Assembly (NCBI RefSeq): GCF_900100005.1
Contig: NZ_FNEB01000007.1
Location: forward strand, 179,397-243,396
Length of the DNA stretch: 64,000 bases
Source of the DNA: Lutimaribacter saemankumensis
GTDB lineage: Bacteria > Pseudomonadota > Alphaproteobacteria > Rhodobacterales > Rhodobacteraceae
Reading direction: 5' to 3'
Part shown: positions 8,069-17,401 of the stretch, one piece after another
Layout of the letters: every line of letters starts with the position of its first letter
How positions within the stretch are numbered: the stretch's first letter is position 1
Position numbers and translations under genes: made by a program
Notes under the pieces: model-generated
What the model was told of the DNA's origin: nothing
What the model saw: only the letters and a program-made list of their open reading frames with translations
Database searches by the model: none

Positions 8069-9411
8069 GCCGCGTCGACTGGCGCCGCGCCTTTGATTTC
8101 GACCACGCGATGCGGATAGGGGATTTCGATGCCATTGTCCCTGAGCGCGTTCCAGATCGCGAACAGAACCTGGCTGGTATACTTGTTGCGCCCGTCGTCG
8201 ATTCCGTTGACCCAGAATTCGCAGCAGAAATCGACGCCCGAGTCGCCGAAACCGCGCAGCTCGCAGTCGGGGCCTTCGGGATTCTGAAGAACGAAGGGCA
8301 GGGCGGACACCGCCTTTTCAATGATGTCGGGCACGGTGTTGATATCGGTGTCGTAGGACACGCTGAACGGTGCCTCGTAGCGGTTCGCGCTGCCGGCGTC
8401 GGAATAGTTGACCACGCGGGTGACGATGAAATCCTCGTTCGGGACAACGATCCAGCGGCCGTCGAAGGTTTCCAGGATCGCGGCGCGCGCCGTCATCTTG
8501 ACGATTGTGCCAGCCTCGCCGCCGTCCAGTTCGACATAGTCGCCGACCGTCGCCTGCCCTTCCAGCAGCAGAATGACGCCCGAGATGAAGTTCGACGCGA
8601 TTTTCTGCAGGCCGAAGCCAAGCCCGACGCCGATCGCGCCGCCCAGCACGGCAAGCGAAGTCAGCGAAATCCCCATGATGTTCATCAGGATCAGAAAGGC
8701 AGCACCGAAGATCGCGATCTCGGCCGTCTTTTCCGCCAGTTGCCGGGTGGCGGGCCGCATCTCTTCCTGTTTCTTGATGAACTCGCCGGTCTGGTCGTTC
8801 GACCAGCGTCCCAGCCAGAAGATGACGCCACCCACGACGATGAACTGGATCAGCCAAAGTAGGTCGAAAGACAGATCGCCCAGCGGGACTACGGTGCCGC
8901 GCAACCAGCCGGTGACCTCGTCCAGCAGCCCCAGGGCATAGACCGCGCCGACCGGGATCAGAACGAACTTGCCCAACAGCCGCAGCAGCGGGTCGGTCAG
9001 GATGTCACGTGCGAAGGCGCGGATCGCGAGGAACAGAAAGATCCGTTTGCCAAAAGCGATGACCGCCCCTGATCCGAAAACGGACCGCGTGACGGTTTCG
9101 CCGGCGCCTGCCAGCACATAGGCCAGAAGGGGCACCATGAGTGGCAGGAACGTCAGAACCAGCCGCCGCACCCTGGCCAGAGGCGTTGACTGCTCAGGCG
9201 CGGGTGTCAGCAAATGCGTGAGTATCGGGCGCAAACGGCGGGCCAGGAAAAACGCGGCCACATAGGCCACGACGATCAATGCGAATTGCGACCATGCGGC
9301 GGGGCTGATCAGCCAGTCGCGCGCCAGATCCAAGCCTTGCTGCGCATAACCCGCAGCCTGCTGCACGACGGGAGGCTGCGTTTGCAGCCAGTCCTGATCC
9401 AGCCAGTTCAT
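8065..9411 (-). CDS. MscS-family mechanosensitive ion channel
   Basis: A 448-residue membrane protein. Several hydrophobic segments in the first ~270 residues precede the MscS pore helix and beta domain: GIGVGLGFGLQKIASNF, then EGQATVGDYVEL, then WIVVPNEDFI. A C-terminal alpha/beta domain follows. The channel would release solutes on hypo-osmotic shock. The start is ATG 9411 (MNWLDQ); the upstream in-frame stretch is arginine-rich, lacks a ribosome binding site and overlaps the divergent HNH gene. It is coupled to the TIGR03862 flavoprotein by ATGA. Confidence 0.92.
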   Translation of the reverse strand: MNWLDQDWLQTQPPVVQQAAGYAQQGLDLARDWLISPAAWSQFALIVVAYVAAFFLARRLRPILTHLLTPAPEQSTPLARVRRLVLTFLPLMVPLLAYVLAGAGETVTRSVFGSGAVIAFGKRIFLFLAIRAFARDILTDPLLRLLGKFVLIPVGAVYALGLLDEVTGWLRGTVVPLGDLSFDLLWLIQFIVVGGVIFWLGRWSNDQTGEFIKKQEEMRPATRQLAEKTAEIAIFGAAFLILMNIMGISLTSLAVLGGAIGVGLGFGLQKIASNFISGVILLLEGQATVGDYVELDGGEAGTIVKMTARAAILETFDGRWIVVPNEDFIVTRVVNYSDAGSANRYEAPFSVSYDTDINTVPDIIEKAVSALPFVLQNPEGPDCELRGFGDSGVDFCCEFWVNGIDDGRNKYTSQVLFAIWNALRDNGIEIPYPHRVVEIKGAAPVDAA

Positions 9412-9461
9412 CACCCGATACCCCTTGCCAATCGTGCAGTTTAGCCCATTCTCTTGCCCCG

Positions 9462-9785
9462 ATGGGCATTGCGACACAAGAGGCAGCCGGGGCGGTCGGA
9501 CCGATTTGCGCGCTTTGCGGACGGGAAATTCCACCCGACGTGCCGCAATCGCTGCACCACCTCGTTCCAAAGCTGAAGGGCGGTAAGGGTGGGCCGACCG
9601 TTTTGCTGCATCACATCTGCCACAAGGAAATTCACGCCACCCTGACCGAGACCGAACTCGCGCGTGAGTTCAACTCGCCCGAGGCGCTGCGTGCCCATCC
9701 CCGCCTGGCAAAATTCATTGCCTGGGTCGCCAAGCGCCCGCCGGGTTTCCTTTCGAAGACAAACGGCGGACGGCGCAAGCGATAG
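9462..9785 (+). CDS. small HNH-type nuclease-domain protein
   Basis: A 107-residue protein with CALCG at about 16-20, LHHLVPK at about 31-37 and a second HHICHKEIH segment. Together these resemble a beta-beta-alpha-metal HNH fold with at least one zinc-binding Cys pair. Its role is not evident: such stand-alone small HNH proteins can be nickases, repair accessories or housekeeping proteins of unknown use. It lies divergent to the MscS gene (50 bp) and ends 1 bp before the convergent crotonase stop. No phage or restriction genes adjoin it. Confidence 0.72.
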   Translation: MGIATQEAAGAVGPICALCGREIPPDVPQSLHHLVPKLKGGKGGPTVLLHHICHKEIHATLTETELAREFNSPEALRAHPRLAKFIAWVAKRPPGFLSKTNGGRRKR

Positions 9786-9786
9786 G

Positions 9787-10401
9787 CTATCCTGTGCGGC
9801 ACATGTCCTTGATCGCGCGGGCGATCTCGGGCCGTGCGGAAAGCGTGTCGGCGGCCAGGTCGCGGGCTGTTTGCAGCAGCTCTTCGGGGGCCACGATCCG
9901 GTCGATCAGGCCAAAGGCATAGGCCTCGTCCGTCGTGATCTTTTGGCCGCCCATGAGGATCAGCTTTGCCCGCGCGGGTCCCACCAGCGCAGCCAGCCGG
10001 CCGGGATCGGAGGGTTGCGGCAGGTAGCCCAGCTTCATCACCGGGTAAAAGAACTTTGCCCCCGGCACCGCGATCCGCAGGTCGCAGGCTAGCGCCATCC
10101 CGTTCGAGCCGCCGGCAAGTGTCCCGTTCATTGCGGCGATGGTCAGTCCCGGCAGCGCGGCAATGGCCGTCGAAAGCCTTTCCCACAGGGGCGAGGCCGC
10201 AAGTCCGGCCTTGGCTGCATCCAGATCGGCACCGGCGCTGAAAACCTTGCCTTTCCCGGTCAGGATCAGCGCGCGCGCCTCGCCCGCGCTTTCCGCGATC
10301 TCGCATAGGTGCTCGAGCATCTCAGGCGTCAGCGAATTGGCCTTGTCCGGCCGGTTCAGGGTCACGATCCAAAGATCGCCGTCTTTTTCCAGTTCGATCA
10401 T
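9787..10401 (-). CDS. crotonase-superfamily protein (enoyl-CoA hydratase/isomerase-like) with altered active site
   Basis: A 204-residue crotonase-fold protein, shorter than typical hydratases (~255 residues). The CoA-binding SAGADL and oxyanion segment NGTLAGGSNGMALACD are present. Aligned by eye to rat enoyl-CoA hydratase, both catalytic glutamates are missing: the Glu144 position is Gly and the Glu164 position is Val (FYPVMKLG). So hydration of enoyl-CoA is unlikely; isomerase, thioesterase or another CoA chemistry is more plausible. Coupled to the SDR gene upstream by ATGA. Confidence 0.8.
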   Translation of the reverse strand: MIELEKDGDLWIVTLNRPDKANSLTPEMLEHLCEIAESAGEARALILTGKGKVFSAGADLDAAKAGLAASPLWERLSTAIAALPGLTIAAMNGTLAGGSNGMALACDLRIAVPGAKFFYPVMKLGYLPQPSDPGRLAALVGPARAKLILMGGQKITTDEAYAFGLIDRIVAPEELLQTARDLAADTLSARPEIARAIKDMCRTG

Positions 10402-11153
10402 CGGCTCAGTCCCAGTCTTTTGCGGATGCTTTCGTCACGCAGCGATATCTCTTGCCCCAACCAGTCGTCGGCGTCGGGGGTACACATCCAAAGCAGGCAC
10501 TGCGCGGGCCATTCGGGCGGGATGTGGTCGGACCAGTCAAGCTGACTGACCGGGTTGATGCCGGTCGCCTTGATTTCGCGCTGCATCTGGGTGGCCACGG
10601 TGCCGGGTGAAAGGCCCATGATGCGCAGCCCCTTGTCGCGACCTTCCATGTCGGCGCAGCGGGTCAGCATGGCAGCGCCTGCCTTGGAGCTGCAATAGTG
10701 GCTCCAGCCTTCCAGCGGGCTGTGTGCCGCGCCCGAACTGATCGTGATGATCGTGCCGCCGCCTGCGGACTGCATCACGGGCATCGCCGCGCGCATCCCG
10801 TGAAACACACCCTTTAGGTTGATGTCGATGGCGCGACCCCAGCCTTCCGGGTCCGCATCGGCGAGGTGCGACACCGGTTCGATAACGCCGGCATTGCCGA
10901 TCAGGATATCGAGACCGCCAAATGTGGACAGCGCCGCCTGAACCGCCGTGTCGACCTGCGCGAAATCCGCAACATCGCACGGTACGGCCAGCGCCTGCGG
11001 GCCGATCTCGGCCGCGATGCGCCGGATGTCGTCAATTCCGCGTGCCGTCAGCACCACATTGGCGCCTTCAGCTGCGAACAGGCGGGCCGTGGCCTCGCCG
11101 ATGCCGCGGCTTGCGCCGGTGATGAGTGCCGTTTTTCCTGACAGGGTGCCCAT
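10398..11153 (-). CDS. SDR family NAD(P)-dependent oxidoreductase
   Basis: A 251-residue classical short-chain dehydrogenase: TGASRGIG near residues 13-20 for cofactor binding, NAGV near 90, catalytic Ser in ISSGAAHS and the YCSSK motif supplying Tyr and Lys. The preferred start ATG 11153 is preceded by GAAGGAGACTGCGTC; a longer frame reaches 11291 but crosses non-conserved sequence and the divergent promoter. It forms a two-gene operon with the crotonase-like protein, suggesting a shared acyl-CoA or related carbonyl substrate. Confidence 0.88.
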   Translation of the reverse strand: MGTLSGKTALITGASRGIGEATARLFAAEGANVVLTARGIDDIRRIAAEIGPQALAVPCDVADFAQVDTAVQAALSTFGGLDILIGNAGVIEPVSHLADADPEGWGRAIDINLKGVFHGMRAAMPVMQSAGGGTIITISSGAAHSPLEGWSHYCSSKAGAAMLTRCADMEGRDKGLRIMGLSPGTVATQMQREIKATGINPVSQLDWSDHIPPEWPAQCLLWMCTPDADDWLGQEISLRDESIRKRLGLSR

Positions 11154-11278
11154 GACGCAGTCTCCTTCCCGCTTTTGTCTTGTGGTAAACTGCCCATCCG
11201 GCGCGGTCCAGCCTGCAGACCCTTGACCGCGCCGGAGCGAAGGCAGAAGCTGTTGGCGGATTTTTGAAAGGGATGGCA

Positions 11279-12793
11279 ATGACATTTGCAAGGTATTTTA
11301 GAGGGGCTGCCACGGTTGCGGGCCTGTGCATGGGGACAACCGCACTGGCAGACGTGACGGCGGGGCAGGTCTGGGGCGATTTCAAAAGCTATCTTCAGGG
11401 GTTCGGCTATGAGATCACGGCCGATGAAACCCAAACCGGCGATGGCCTGACCGTATCCAATGTCACCATGGTCATGGAAATGCCCGAAGGCGCCGGCACG
11501 GCGCGCGTTACGGTTCCCGAACTCAGCTTTTCGGAAACCGGCGATGGTTCGGTTGAAATGACCATGCCCAACATGTCGACCACGACCTACAACGTGGATG
11601 TTGAGGGCGAGGGTGACTCCAGTGGTGAAATCGACGTTGTCCAGAATGACTTCGTGATGCTGGTGTCCGGTTCGCCGGGTGACATGGTTTACAACTACAG
11701 CGCCACCGACATGCAGATGGCGTTCAAGAACCTGATGGTCGACGGCAAGCCGGTCGATGTGGCTGTCGCGCGTGTCGAAATGCGCAATCTCGAAGGGCAG
11801 AGCAACTCCAAGGTCACCGACCTGCGGCGTACAGAGCAAACAATGCGGGCCGGGTCGATGGGATACGACATCGACATGGCCGACCCCGAAGGCGGAAGCG
11901 GGCGCCTGGTGATGAAGGGCGCAGTTTCGGCGATCGAGTTTGCGGGAACCGCGACCACGCCGACCGAAGCCGTCGACACCAACGACATGAATGCCATGCT
12001 GGAATCCGGGTTCGGCGTCGAAGGCAATTTCACCCATTCGGGCAGCACGACCGAATTCAGCTTTGACGAAGACGCGTCCACCGTGTCCGGCACCGTCGTT
12101 TCGAAGTCGGGTTCGCTGGGTGTGCGCATGGATGCCGGACAGCTTGGATATACCGTCGGGTCGAACGACGTAACGCTGAATGTCACGTCCTCGGACCTGC
12201 CTTTCCCGGTCGAGATGGCCATGGCGGACAGCCAGCTTAAATTCGAGATGCCGGTAACGCCGAGCGAAGATCCGCAGGATTTCGCCCTGGCTATCAAACT
12301 TGGCGATTTCGTCATGTCTGACATGATCTGGTCGATGTTCGATCCCGCCGGTCAACTGCCGCGCGATCCGGCCACAATCGCGGTCGATCTGACGGGCACC
12401 GCCAGGCTGGACGCGCCGATCATGGATCCGGAGGCGATGGAGAGCGCCGAAGCACCGGGCGAACTGCGCACCCTGACGATTGGCGATCTGGTGCTGCGTC
12501 TTGCCGGGGCCGAGTTGACGGGCGCCGGAGATTTCACTTTCGACAACTCCGACACCAGCACATTCGATGGCATGCCGCGTCCCGAAGGCGCGCTGAACCT
12601 GAAACTGGTCGGAGGTAACACGCTGCTCGACACGCTGGTTGCCATGGGGTTCGTCCCGCAGGAACAGGCGACGGGCGTACGCATGATGATGGGGCTTTTC
12701 GCCGTTCCGGGCGAGGGGGAAGACACGCTTACCTCTCGGATCGAAGTGAACGAACAGGGGCATGTTCTGGCCAACGGCCAACGCCTGCGCTGA
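11279..12793 (+). CDS. DUF2125 domain protein, secreted
   Basis: About 504 residues with an N-terminal signal peptide (basic MTFARYFRG, hydrophobic core, then TTALA-D cleavage-like site), followed by a long beta-rich domain of the DUF2125 type. No catalytic motif is visible; the large, regular beta structure suggests an envelope or periplasmic role. Three in-frame starts exist (TTG 11264, ATG 11273, ATG 11279). The last has GAAAGGG at a proper 6-nt spacing and leaves a canonical signal peptide. The gene ends in a strong intrinsic terminator. Confidence 0.82.
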   Translation: MTFARYFRGAATVAGLCMGTTALADVTAGQVWGDFKSYLQGFGYEITADETQTGDGLTVSNVTMVMEMPEGAGTARVTVPELSFSETGDGSVEMTMPNMSTTTYNVDVEGEGDSSGEIDVVQNDFVMLVSGSPGDMVYNYSATDMQMAFKNLMVDGKPVDVAVARVEMRNLEGQSNSKVTDLRRTEQTMRAGSMGYDIDMADPEGGSGRLVMKGAVSAIEFAGTATTPTEAVDTNDMNAMLESGFGVEGNFTHSGSTTEFSFDEDASTVSGTVVSKSGSLGVRMDAGQLGYTVGSNDVTLNVTSSDLPFPVEMAMADSQLKFEMPVTPSEDPQDFALAIKLGDFVMSDMIWSMFDPAGQLPRDPATIAVDLTGTARLDAPIMDPEAMESAEAPGELRTLTIGDLVLRLAGAELTGAGDFTFDNSDTSTFDGMPRPEGALNLKLVGGNTLLDTLVAMGFVPQEQATGVRMMMGLFAVPGEGEDTLTSRIEVNEQGHVLANGQRLR

Positions 12794-12809
12794 ACGCCTG
12801 ACATTTCGG

Positions 12810-12843
12810 AAAACGGGCTGTCGGAGCCGGCGGCCCGTTTTTT
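12810..12843 (+). terminator. rho-independent terminator of the DUF2125 gene
   Basis: AAAACGGGC pairs with GCCCGTTTT around a partly paired inner region, and the right arm runs directly into a T-run (TTTTTT). It sits 17 bp after the stop codon. Confidence 0.85.
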
Positions 12844-12911
12844 CATGGTCTTGTGCATCGGGCTTTCGGGCTCTACCTGATAGCCAGTTCTGACTTGGAA
12901 AGAAAAACGGC

Positions 12912-14258
12912 ATGTCCGAAAGTTTGCGGGTTCTTTGCGATGATCTTCTGGCGGCGGCGAAACGCGCAGGGGCCGATGCGGCGGATACCATCGCCCTTGC
13001 AGGTACTTCGGTATCGATCGACGTGCGCGCGGGCGCACTCGAACAGGCGGAACGGTCAGAAGGCGCCGACATCGGACTGCGGGTTTTCGTCGGTCAGAGG
13101 CAGGCAAACGTTTCGGCGTCGGACACGCGGCCGGAAACCCTTGCCGAAATGGCCGAACGCGCGGTCGCAATGGCCCGAGAGGCGCCGGCCGACCCCTATG
13201 CGGGGCTGGCCGATCCCGAACAGCTGGTCCGTGATCCCGACATCGCGGCGTTGGAGCTGGCGGACCCGGCACCCGAGCCTGCGCCCGAGACACTGAGGGA
13301 CGATGCGCTGACAGCCGAAGCGGCGGCGATGGCCGTCAATGGGGTGACGCAGGTGCAGGGCGCCCACGCCGGATATGGTCGAACGGATGTTTGGCTGGCC
13401 GCCACGAACGGGTTTTCCAACGGCTACACCCGCACCCAGCGCAGCCTCTCGGCCGTTGCCATCGCCGGCACCGGAACCGGTATGGAACGCGACCATGACG
13501 GCGACAGCCGGATCTTTCAGGACGATCTCCGCAGCGCCGAAGAAATCGGGCGTATCGCGGGCGAACGCGCCGTGGCCGCCCTGGGCGCGCGCAAACCGCC
13601 GACAGGCCGGTATCCGGTCATGTATGACGAGCGTATTTCAGCCTCTCTGATCGGGCATCTTCTGTCTGCGTCGAACGGGGCGTCGATCGCGCGCGGCGCA
13701 TCCTGGTTGCGCGATGCGCTGGGCCAGCAGGTTCTTCCCGCGCACCTGTCGCTGATCGAAGATCCGCATCGCCCGCGCGCGACAGCCTCGCGTCCCTTCG
13801 ATGCCGAGGGTCTGCCGACGCGCCGCCGCGCCATCGTGGAAAACGGAGTTCTGACAGGTTGGACACTGGACCTCGCGACCGGGCGCAAACTGGGCATGCC
13901 CTCGACCGGCAACGCCGCGCGCGGCACCTCCTCGCCGCCCAGTCCAAGCACCTGGAATGTCGCGCTGACGCAAGGCGACAGAACGCACGAAGACTTGTTG
14001 CGCGACATGGGCACCGGGCTGCTGATCACGTCGATGATCGGATCGACCATCAACCCCAACACAGGCGACTATTCGCGCGGGGCCAGCGGGTTCTGGGTAG
14101 AGAACGGCGAGATCGCCTATCCCGTGAATGAATGCACCGTTGCAGGAAATCTGCGCGACATGCTGATGTCGATCGTTCCCGCAAATGATGCCCGTCCCTG
14201 GCTGTCGCGCGTCGTTCCGTCCTTGCTGGTCGAAGGGATGACCCTTGCCGGCGCATGA
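12912..14258 (+). CDS. pmbA: TldE/PmbA-type metallopeptidase family protein
   Basis: A 448-residue member of the TldD/PmbA family (U62). The N-terminal half contains the glycine-rich GADIGLRVFVGQRQA segment and the C-terminal half ends with the conserved INPNTGDYSRGASGFWVENGEI stretch. TldE lacks the zinc-binding HExxxH of its partner TldD, and none is seen here, so PmbA/TldE is the better name. Together with TldD (not in the window) it degrades unfolded peptides and matures some RiPPs. First gene of the pmbA-cysQ-waaA-lpxK run. Confidence 0.92.
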   Translation: MSESLRVLCDDLLAAAKRAGADAADTIALAGTSVSIDVRAGALEQAERSEGADIGLRVFVGQRQANVSASDTRPETLAEMAERAVAMAREAPADPYAGLADPEQLVRDPDIAALELADPAPEPAPETLRDDALTAEAAAMAVNGVTQVQGAHAGYGRTDVWLAATNGFSNGYTRTQRSLSAVAIAGTGTGMERDHDGDSRIFQDDLRSAEEIGRIAGERAVAALGARKPPTGRYPVMYDERISASLIGHLLSASNGASIARGASWLRDALGQQVLPAHLSLIEDPHRPRATASRPFDAEGLPTRRRAIVENGVLTGWTLDLATGRKLGMPSTGNAARGTSSPPSPSTWNVALTQGDRTHEDLLRDMGTGLLITSMIGSTINPNTGDYSRGASGFWVENGEIAYPVNECTVAGNLRDMLMSIVPANDARPWLSRVVPSLLVEGMTLAGA

Positions 14259-15030
14259 TATGGAACTTCTGGTCGAGGCTGCCCGTGCCGCCGGTGAGGT
14301 GGCGCTTGGGTATGTCGGCCAAGATCTCGATGTCGAACACAAGCCTGGTGGCGCAGGGCCTGTTACGGACGCCGACCACGCGGTCAACGCAAAACTGTAT
14401 GATGTCTTGCGCAAGGCGCGCCCGGACTATGGCTGGTTGTCCGAAGAGTCCGAGGACACCCCGTCCCGGATGCAAACCGAGCGCACCTTTATCGTCGATC
14501 CGATCGACGGAACGCGCAGCTTCATCGAAGGGTCGGGGTCTTGGGCGCATTCGCTCGCCGTGGTCGAACGCGGACGTGCCGTGGCTGCCGCTATTTTCCT
14601 GCCGGTGAAACAAAAGCTTTATTCGGCGGCGCTCGGGCATGGTGCGTTTCTGAACGGCCAGCCGATCCGGGCATCGCGGCGGACCCGGCTGTCGGGGGCG
14701 AGCATCGTTGCGGCAAAGCCGAACTACGATGCAAGCAACTGGCGCGGCCCGGTTCCCGATGTGCATCGCACATACCGGCCTTCGCTGGCCTACCGCCTTG
14801 CTCTGGTCGCCGAAGGCCGCTTTGACGCGATGTTGACCCTGCGCCCCAGTTGGGAATGGGACATTGCAGCCGGCGCCCTGATCCTTTCCGAGGCCGGCGC
14901 GGAAGTGACGGATCGTACGGGCGAGCGGTTGCGGTTCAACAATGCCCACCCGCAGGTCAACGGCGTCGTCGCCGCCGGCCCCGCGCTACACCGCCAACTT
15001 CAGGATAAGTTGGCGAAGTGGCCGGCGTGA
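14245..15030 (+). CDS. cysQ: inositol-monophosphatase superfamily protein, probably 3'(2'),5'-bisphosphate nucleotidase CysQ
   Basis: A 261-residue Mg-dependent, Li-sensitive phosphatase. Metal ligands are visible as EESED near residues 67-71, DPIDGTRSF near 85-93 and WEWDIAAGALI near 204-214. The protein would dephosphorylate PAP from sulfate assimilation or, alternatively, inositol phosphate. The start is probably the TTG at 14245: it has AAGGG at good spacing and yields MPAHDMELL, similar to family N termini. ATG 14260, one base after the pmbA stop, lacks a ribosome binding site. The 14-bp overlap with pmbA implies coupling. Confidence 0.82.
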   Translation: MPAHDMELLVEAARAAGEVALGYVGQDLDVEHKPGGAGPVTDADHAVNAKLYDVLRKARPDYGWLSEESEDTPSRMQTERTFIVDPIDGTRSFIEGSGSWAHSLAVVERGRAVAAAIFLPVKQKLYSAALGHGAFLNGQPIRASRRTRLSGASIVAAKPNYDASNWRGPVPDVHRTYRPSLAYRLALVAEGRFDAMLTLRPSWEWDIAAGALILSEAGAEVTDRTGERLRFNNAHPQVNGVVAAGPALHRQLQDKLAKWPA

Positions 15031-15111
15031 TATGCGGCATCCGTCCGTCCATTGTATGACCCGAACGCAACGCCTACCCTGCATATGACGCAAGTAAGGA
15101 GTGATCCCGAT

Positions 15112-15192
15112 ATGTTCCGTGGTCAGTGCAGGACATGCTTGATCGATACGGTGACGCGCATCCCGAAGTGCGCGGAAAGGGATGGACGGTGA
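15112..15192 (+). CDS. possible 26-codon leader peptide before waaA
   Basis: An ATG at 15112 with the strongest ribosome binding site in the area (AAGGAG) opens a 26-codon frame that stops at TGA 15190-15192. Its last base is the first of the waaA start (TGATG). The peptide is Cys- and Arg-rich and resembles nothing I know. It may be a translational-coupling leader; it could also be accidental. Confidence 0.3.
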   Translation: MFRGQCRTCLIDTVTRIPKCAERDGR

Positions 15193-16412
15193 TGGCAAGA
15201 TCGCTGGGGCTTGCAGCCTATCTTGCGCTGAGCGCGCGGCGAAAGGCCGAACCATACAGGCCCGTACAGGCGCGTGGGTCCGGCCCGCTGGTCTGGGGGC
15301 ATGCAACCTCTGCTTCGGATGCCAGATCCCTGGCGCGATTGTTCGAGCGTTTGCGCCAGGCCCGACCGGAAGTTCAGTTTCTCGTGACGCATTTGTCAGA
15401 AGTCTCGTTGCCTGACGAAATCGGCATGCACTATCGTGTCGAACCCGTTCCTGCCGAAAATCGGGATGCAATTCTGAACTTTCTGGAACACTGGCTGCCG
15501 GACATTTGCATCTGGACGCGCGGTCACCTGCGCCCCGCGCTGATCCACGCGGCCTCGGATCGGGGCGTCGCCATGTTTCTGGCGAACACGCGGGACGACG
15601 CGCTTGAATTCCGAAGCCTTCGTTGGCTGCCGGATCTCGTCCGGCGCACCTTGGGTGTGTTCGACATGGTCTTTGCCTGTGACGGGGCCGTGCGCAACAG
15701 GCTGACCCGGCTGGGCGTGTCGCCAGATGATATCGTGGTTTCGGGCGCATTGCAGGAAGGCGGTGCCGCACTGCCCTGTGACGATGCCGCGTGCGAAAAC
15801 CTGAGCAGTGCGCTGGGTGGTCGGCCGGTCTGGCTGGCCGCGCGCATCCAGGCCGACGAACTGCCGATTGTCACCGAAGCGCACCGCGCGGCGCTGGGGT
15901 TTGCCCACAGGCTGTTGCTGGTGATCGTGCCGGACGATGCCGAACAGGAACCCGGTTTTGCCGCTGCCCTGGATCAGGAGGGATGGCGTGTTGCGCGCTG
16001 GGCCAAGGGTGAAACACCAGGCGAGACAACGCAGATCCTGCTGGCCGATGGTGTTGAAGAATTGGGGCTTTGGTATCGGATCGCCCCGGTGAGTTTCATC
16101 GGAAGCTCGGTGATCCCCGGTGCGGGCGGTCGTGACCCTTATGAGTCGGCCGCGCTTGGTTCCGCCATCCTTTATGGCCCGAATGTCAGCCGCCACCTCG
16201 GCGCCTACTCCCGGCTTGCCGCGGCAGGGGCGGCGCGTATCGTCAAGGATGCTGCGACGCTTGGCGCGGCGGTATCGCAGTTGATCGCGCCGGACCGGGC
16301 GGCGCAAATGGCCCACGCCGCATGGGAAGTGATTTCGGACGGGGCCGAGGTGACGGACCGCCTTTTGGCGCTGATCGAGGACACGCTCGATCTTGTGGAG
16401 GCCGAGGGATGA
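15192..16412 (+). CDS. waaA: 3-deoxy-D-manno-octulosonic acid (KDO) transferase-like glycosyltransferase
   Basis: About 406 residues with the two-domain GT-B layout of WaaA/KdtA. The C-terminal [30 protein letters not shown] corresponds to the nucleotide-sugar pocket (usual form GGHNPLEPAALG). It would add KDO to lipid A precursor at the inner membrane. The start chosen is ATG 15192 ([10 protein letters not shown]); GTG 15126 would add 22 unconserved residues. Oddity: the motif that is usually SVGE, carrying the catalytic Glu, reads SASD here, so either Asp substitutes or this is a divergent paralogue. It overlaps lpxK by ATGA. Confidence 0.8.
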   Translation: MARSLGLAAYLALSARRKAEPYRPVQARGSGPLVWGHATSASDARSLARLFERLRQARPEVQFLVTHLSEVSLPDEIGMHYRVEPVPAENRDAILNFLEHWLPDICIWTRGHLRPALIHAASDRGVAMFLANTRDDALEFRSLRWLPDLVRRTLGVFDMVFACDGAVRNRLTRLGVSPDDIVVSGALQEGGAALPCDDAACENLSSALGGRPVWLAARIQADELPIVTEAHRAALGFAHRLLLVIVPDDAEQEPGFAAALDQEGWRVARWAKGETPGETTQILLADGVEELGLWYRIAPVSFIGSSVIPGAGGRDPYESAALGSAILYGPNVSRHLGAYSRLAAAGAARIVKDAATLGAAVSQLIAPDRAAQMAHAAWEVISDGAEVTDRLLALIEDTLDLVEAEG

Positions 16413-17401
16413 TGCGCGCGCCAGGATTTTGGTTCACTGCTCCTGACCGGCCGGCGATACAGGCAAGGGTGCTTTCGCCGCTTGGCAGGCTTTATGCACA
16501 CGCCACTGCACGGCGTCTGGCGAAAGGGGCCGGCGCACGGATGGATGTCCCGGTGATCTGCGTCGGAAACATCAACGCGGGCGGAACCGGAAAGACACCG
16601 ACCGTGATCGCGGTGATCGAGATGCTGCGCGACCTGCATATAGAACCGCACGTCGTATCGCGGGGATACGGTGGATCGCTCGAAGGCCCAATCGAGGTCG
16701 ATCCATCGCGGCACAGCGCAAAACATGTGGGCGACGAGCCCTTGTTGCTTGCGGCATTCGCGCGCGTCTGGGTCGCGCGGGATCGTGCAGCAGGTGCGCG
16801 GGCCGCGCAGGAGGCGGGTGCGCAAGCCATCGTGCTGGACGACGGGTTCCAGAACCCGTCGATTGTTCAGGATCTCAAACTCGTCGTGGTCGATGCCGCC
16901 AAGGGGTTCGGAAACGGGAGGTGCCTTCCGGCCGGGCCATTGCGCGAACCGGTCGACACCGGCCTGGCAAGGGCCGATGTCCTTTTGTCGATCGGCGGGG
17001 ACGATGCGCAAGCGCAGTTCGATGCGCTTTGGGGGCACGCGATCCACATCCCGCATCTGCGCGGCACGCTGGAGCCACTGCACACAGGCATGGACTGGTC
17101 CGATACACCTTTCCTGGCCTTCGCCGGTATCGGTCATCCCGAAAAGTTTTTCGCCACCTTGCGCGGTCTGGGCGCAACGCTTGTCCGGGCCGAGGCGCTG
17201 GAGGATCACCAGCCGCTGACGCGCACCCTGATGACCCGGCTGGAAAACGAGGCGAAAGTCAGGGGGGCACAGCTGGTAACCACCGAAAAGGACGCGGTGC
17301 GTCTGCCTGCTGACTTCCGCATGAAGGTGATCACCCTGCCGGTGCGGCTTGGATTCTCGGACGATGCGCCGTTGCGTGCAGCGCTGGCAAAGCTGTTCTA
17401 G
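16409..17401 (+). CDS. lpxK: tetraacyldisaccharide 4'-kinase
   Basis: A 330-residue inner-membrane-associated kinase that phosphorylates the 4' position of the lipid A disaccharide. It has a Walker A motif in [13 protein letters not shown] near residues 53-65, VSRGYGG near 84-90, and [10 protein letters not shown] near 144-153, all LpxK signatures. The start ATG 16409 overlaps the waaA stop. The last 4 bp overlap the convergent GntR gene. Completes the lipid A/KDO portion of the operon. Confidence 0.95.
   Translation: MMRAPGFWFTAPDRPAIQARVLSPLGRLYAHATARRLAKGAGARMDVPVICVGNINAGGTGKTPTVIAVIEMLRDLHIEPHVVSRGYGGSLEGPIEVDPSRHSAKHVGDEPLLLAAFARVWVARDRAAGARAAQEAGAQAIVLDDGFQNPSIVQDLKLVVVDAAKGFGNGRCLPAGPLREPVDTGLARADVLLSIGGDDAQAQFDALWGHAIHIPHLRGTLEPLHTGMDWSDTPFLAFAGIGHPEKFFATLRGLGATLVRAEALEDHQPLTRTLMTRLENEAKVRGAQLVTTEKDAVRLPADFRMKVITLPVRLGFSDDAPLRAALAKLF

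Noticed and set aside
9462..9785. HNH protein as part of a restriction or phage system
   Set aside because: No methyltransferase, integrase or phage gene nearby; kept as a stand-alone small protein.
11048..13072. A 674-codon minus-strand frame
   Set aside because: Runs antisense through the DUF2125 gene and into the flanking genes; no domain visible, low-complexity composition.
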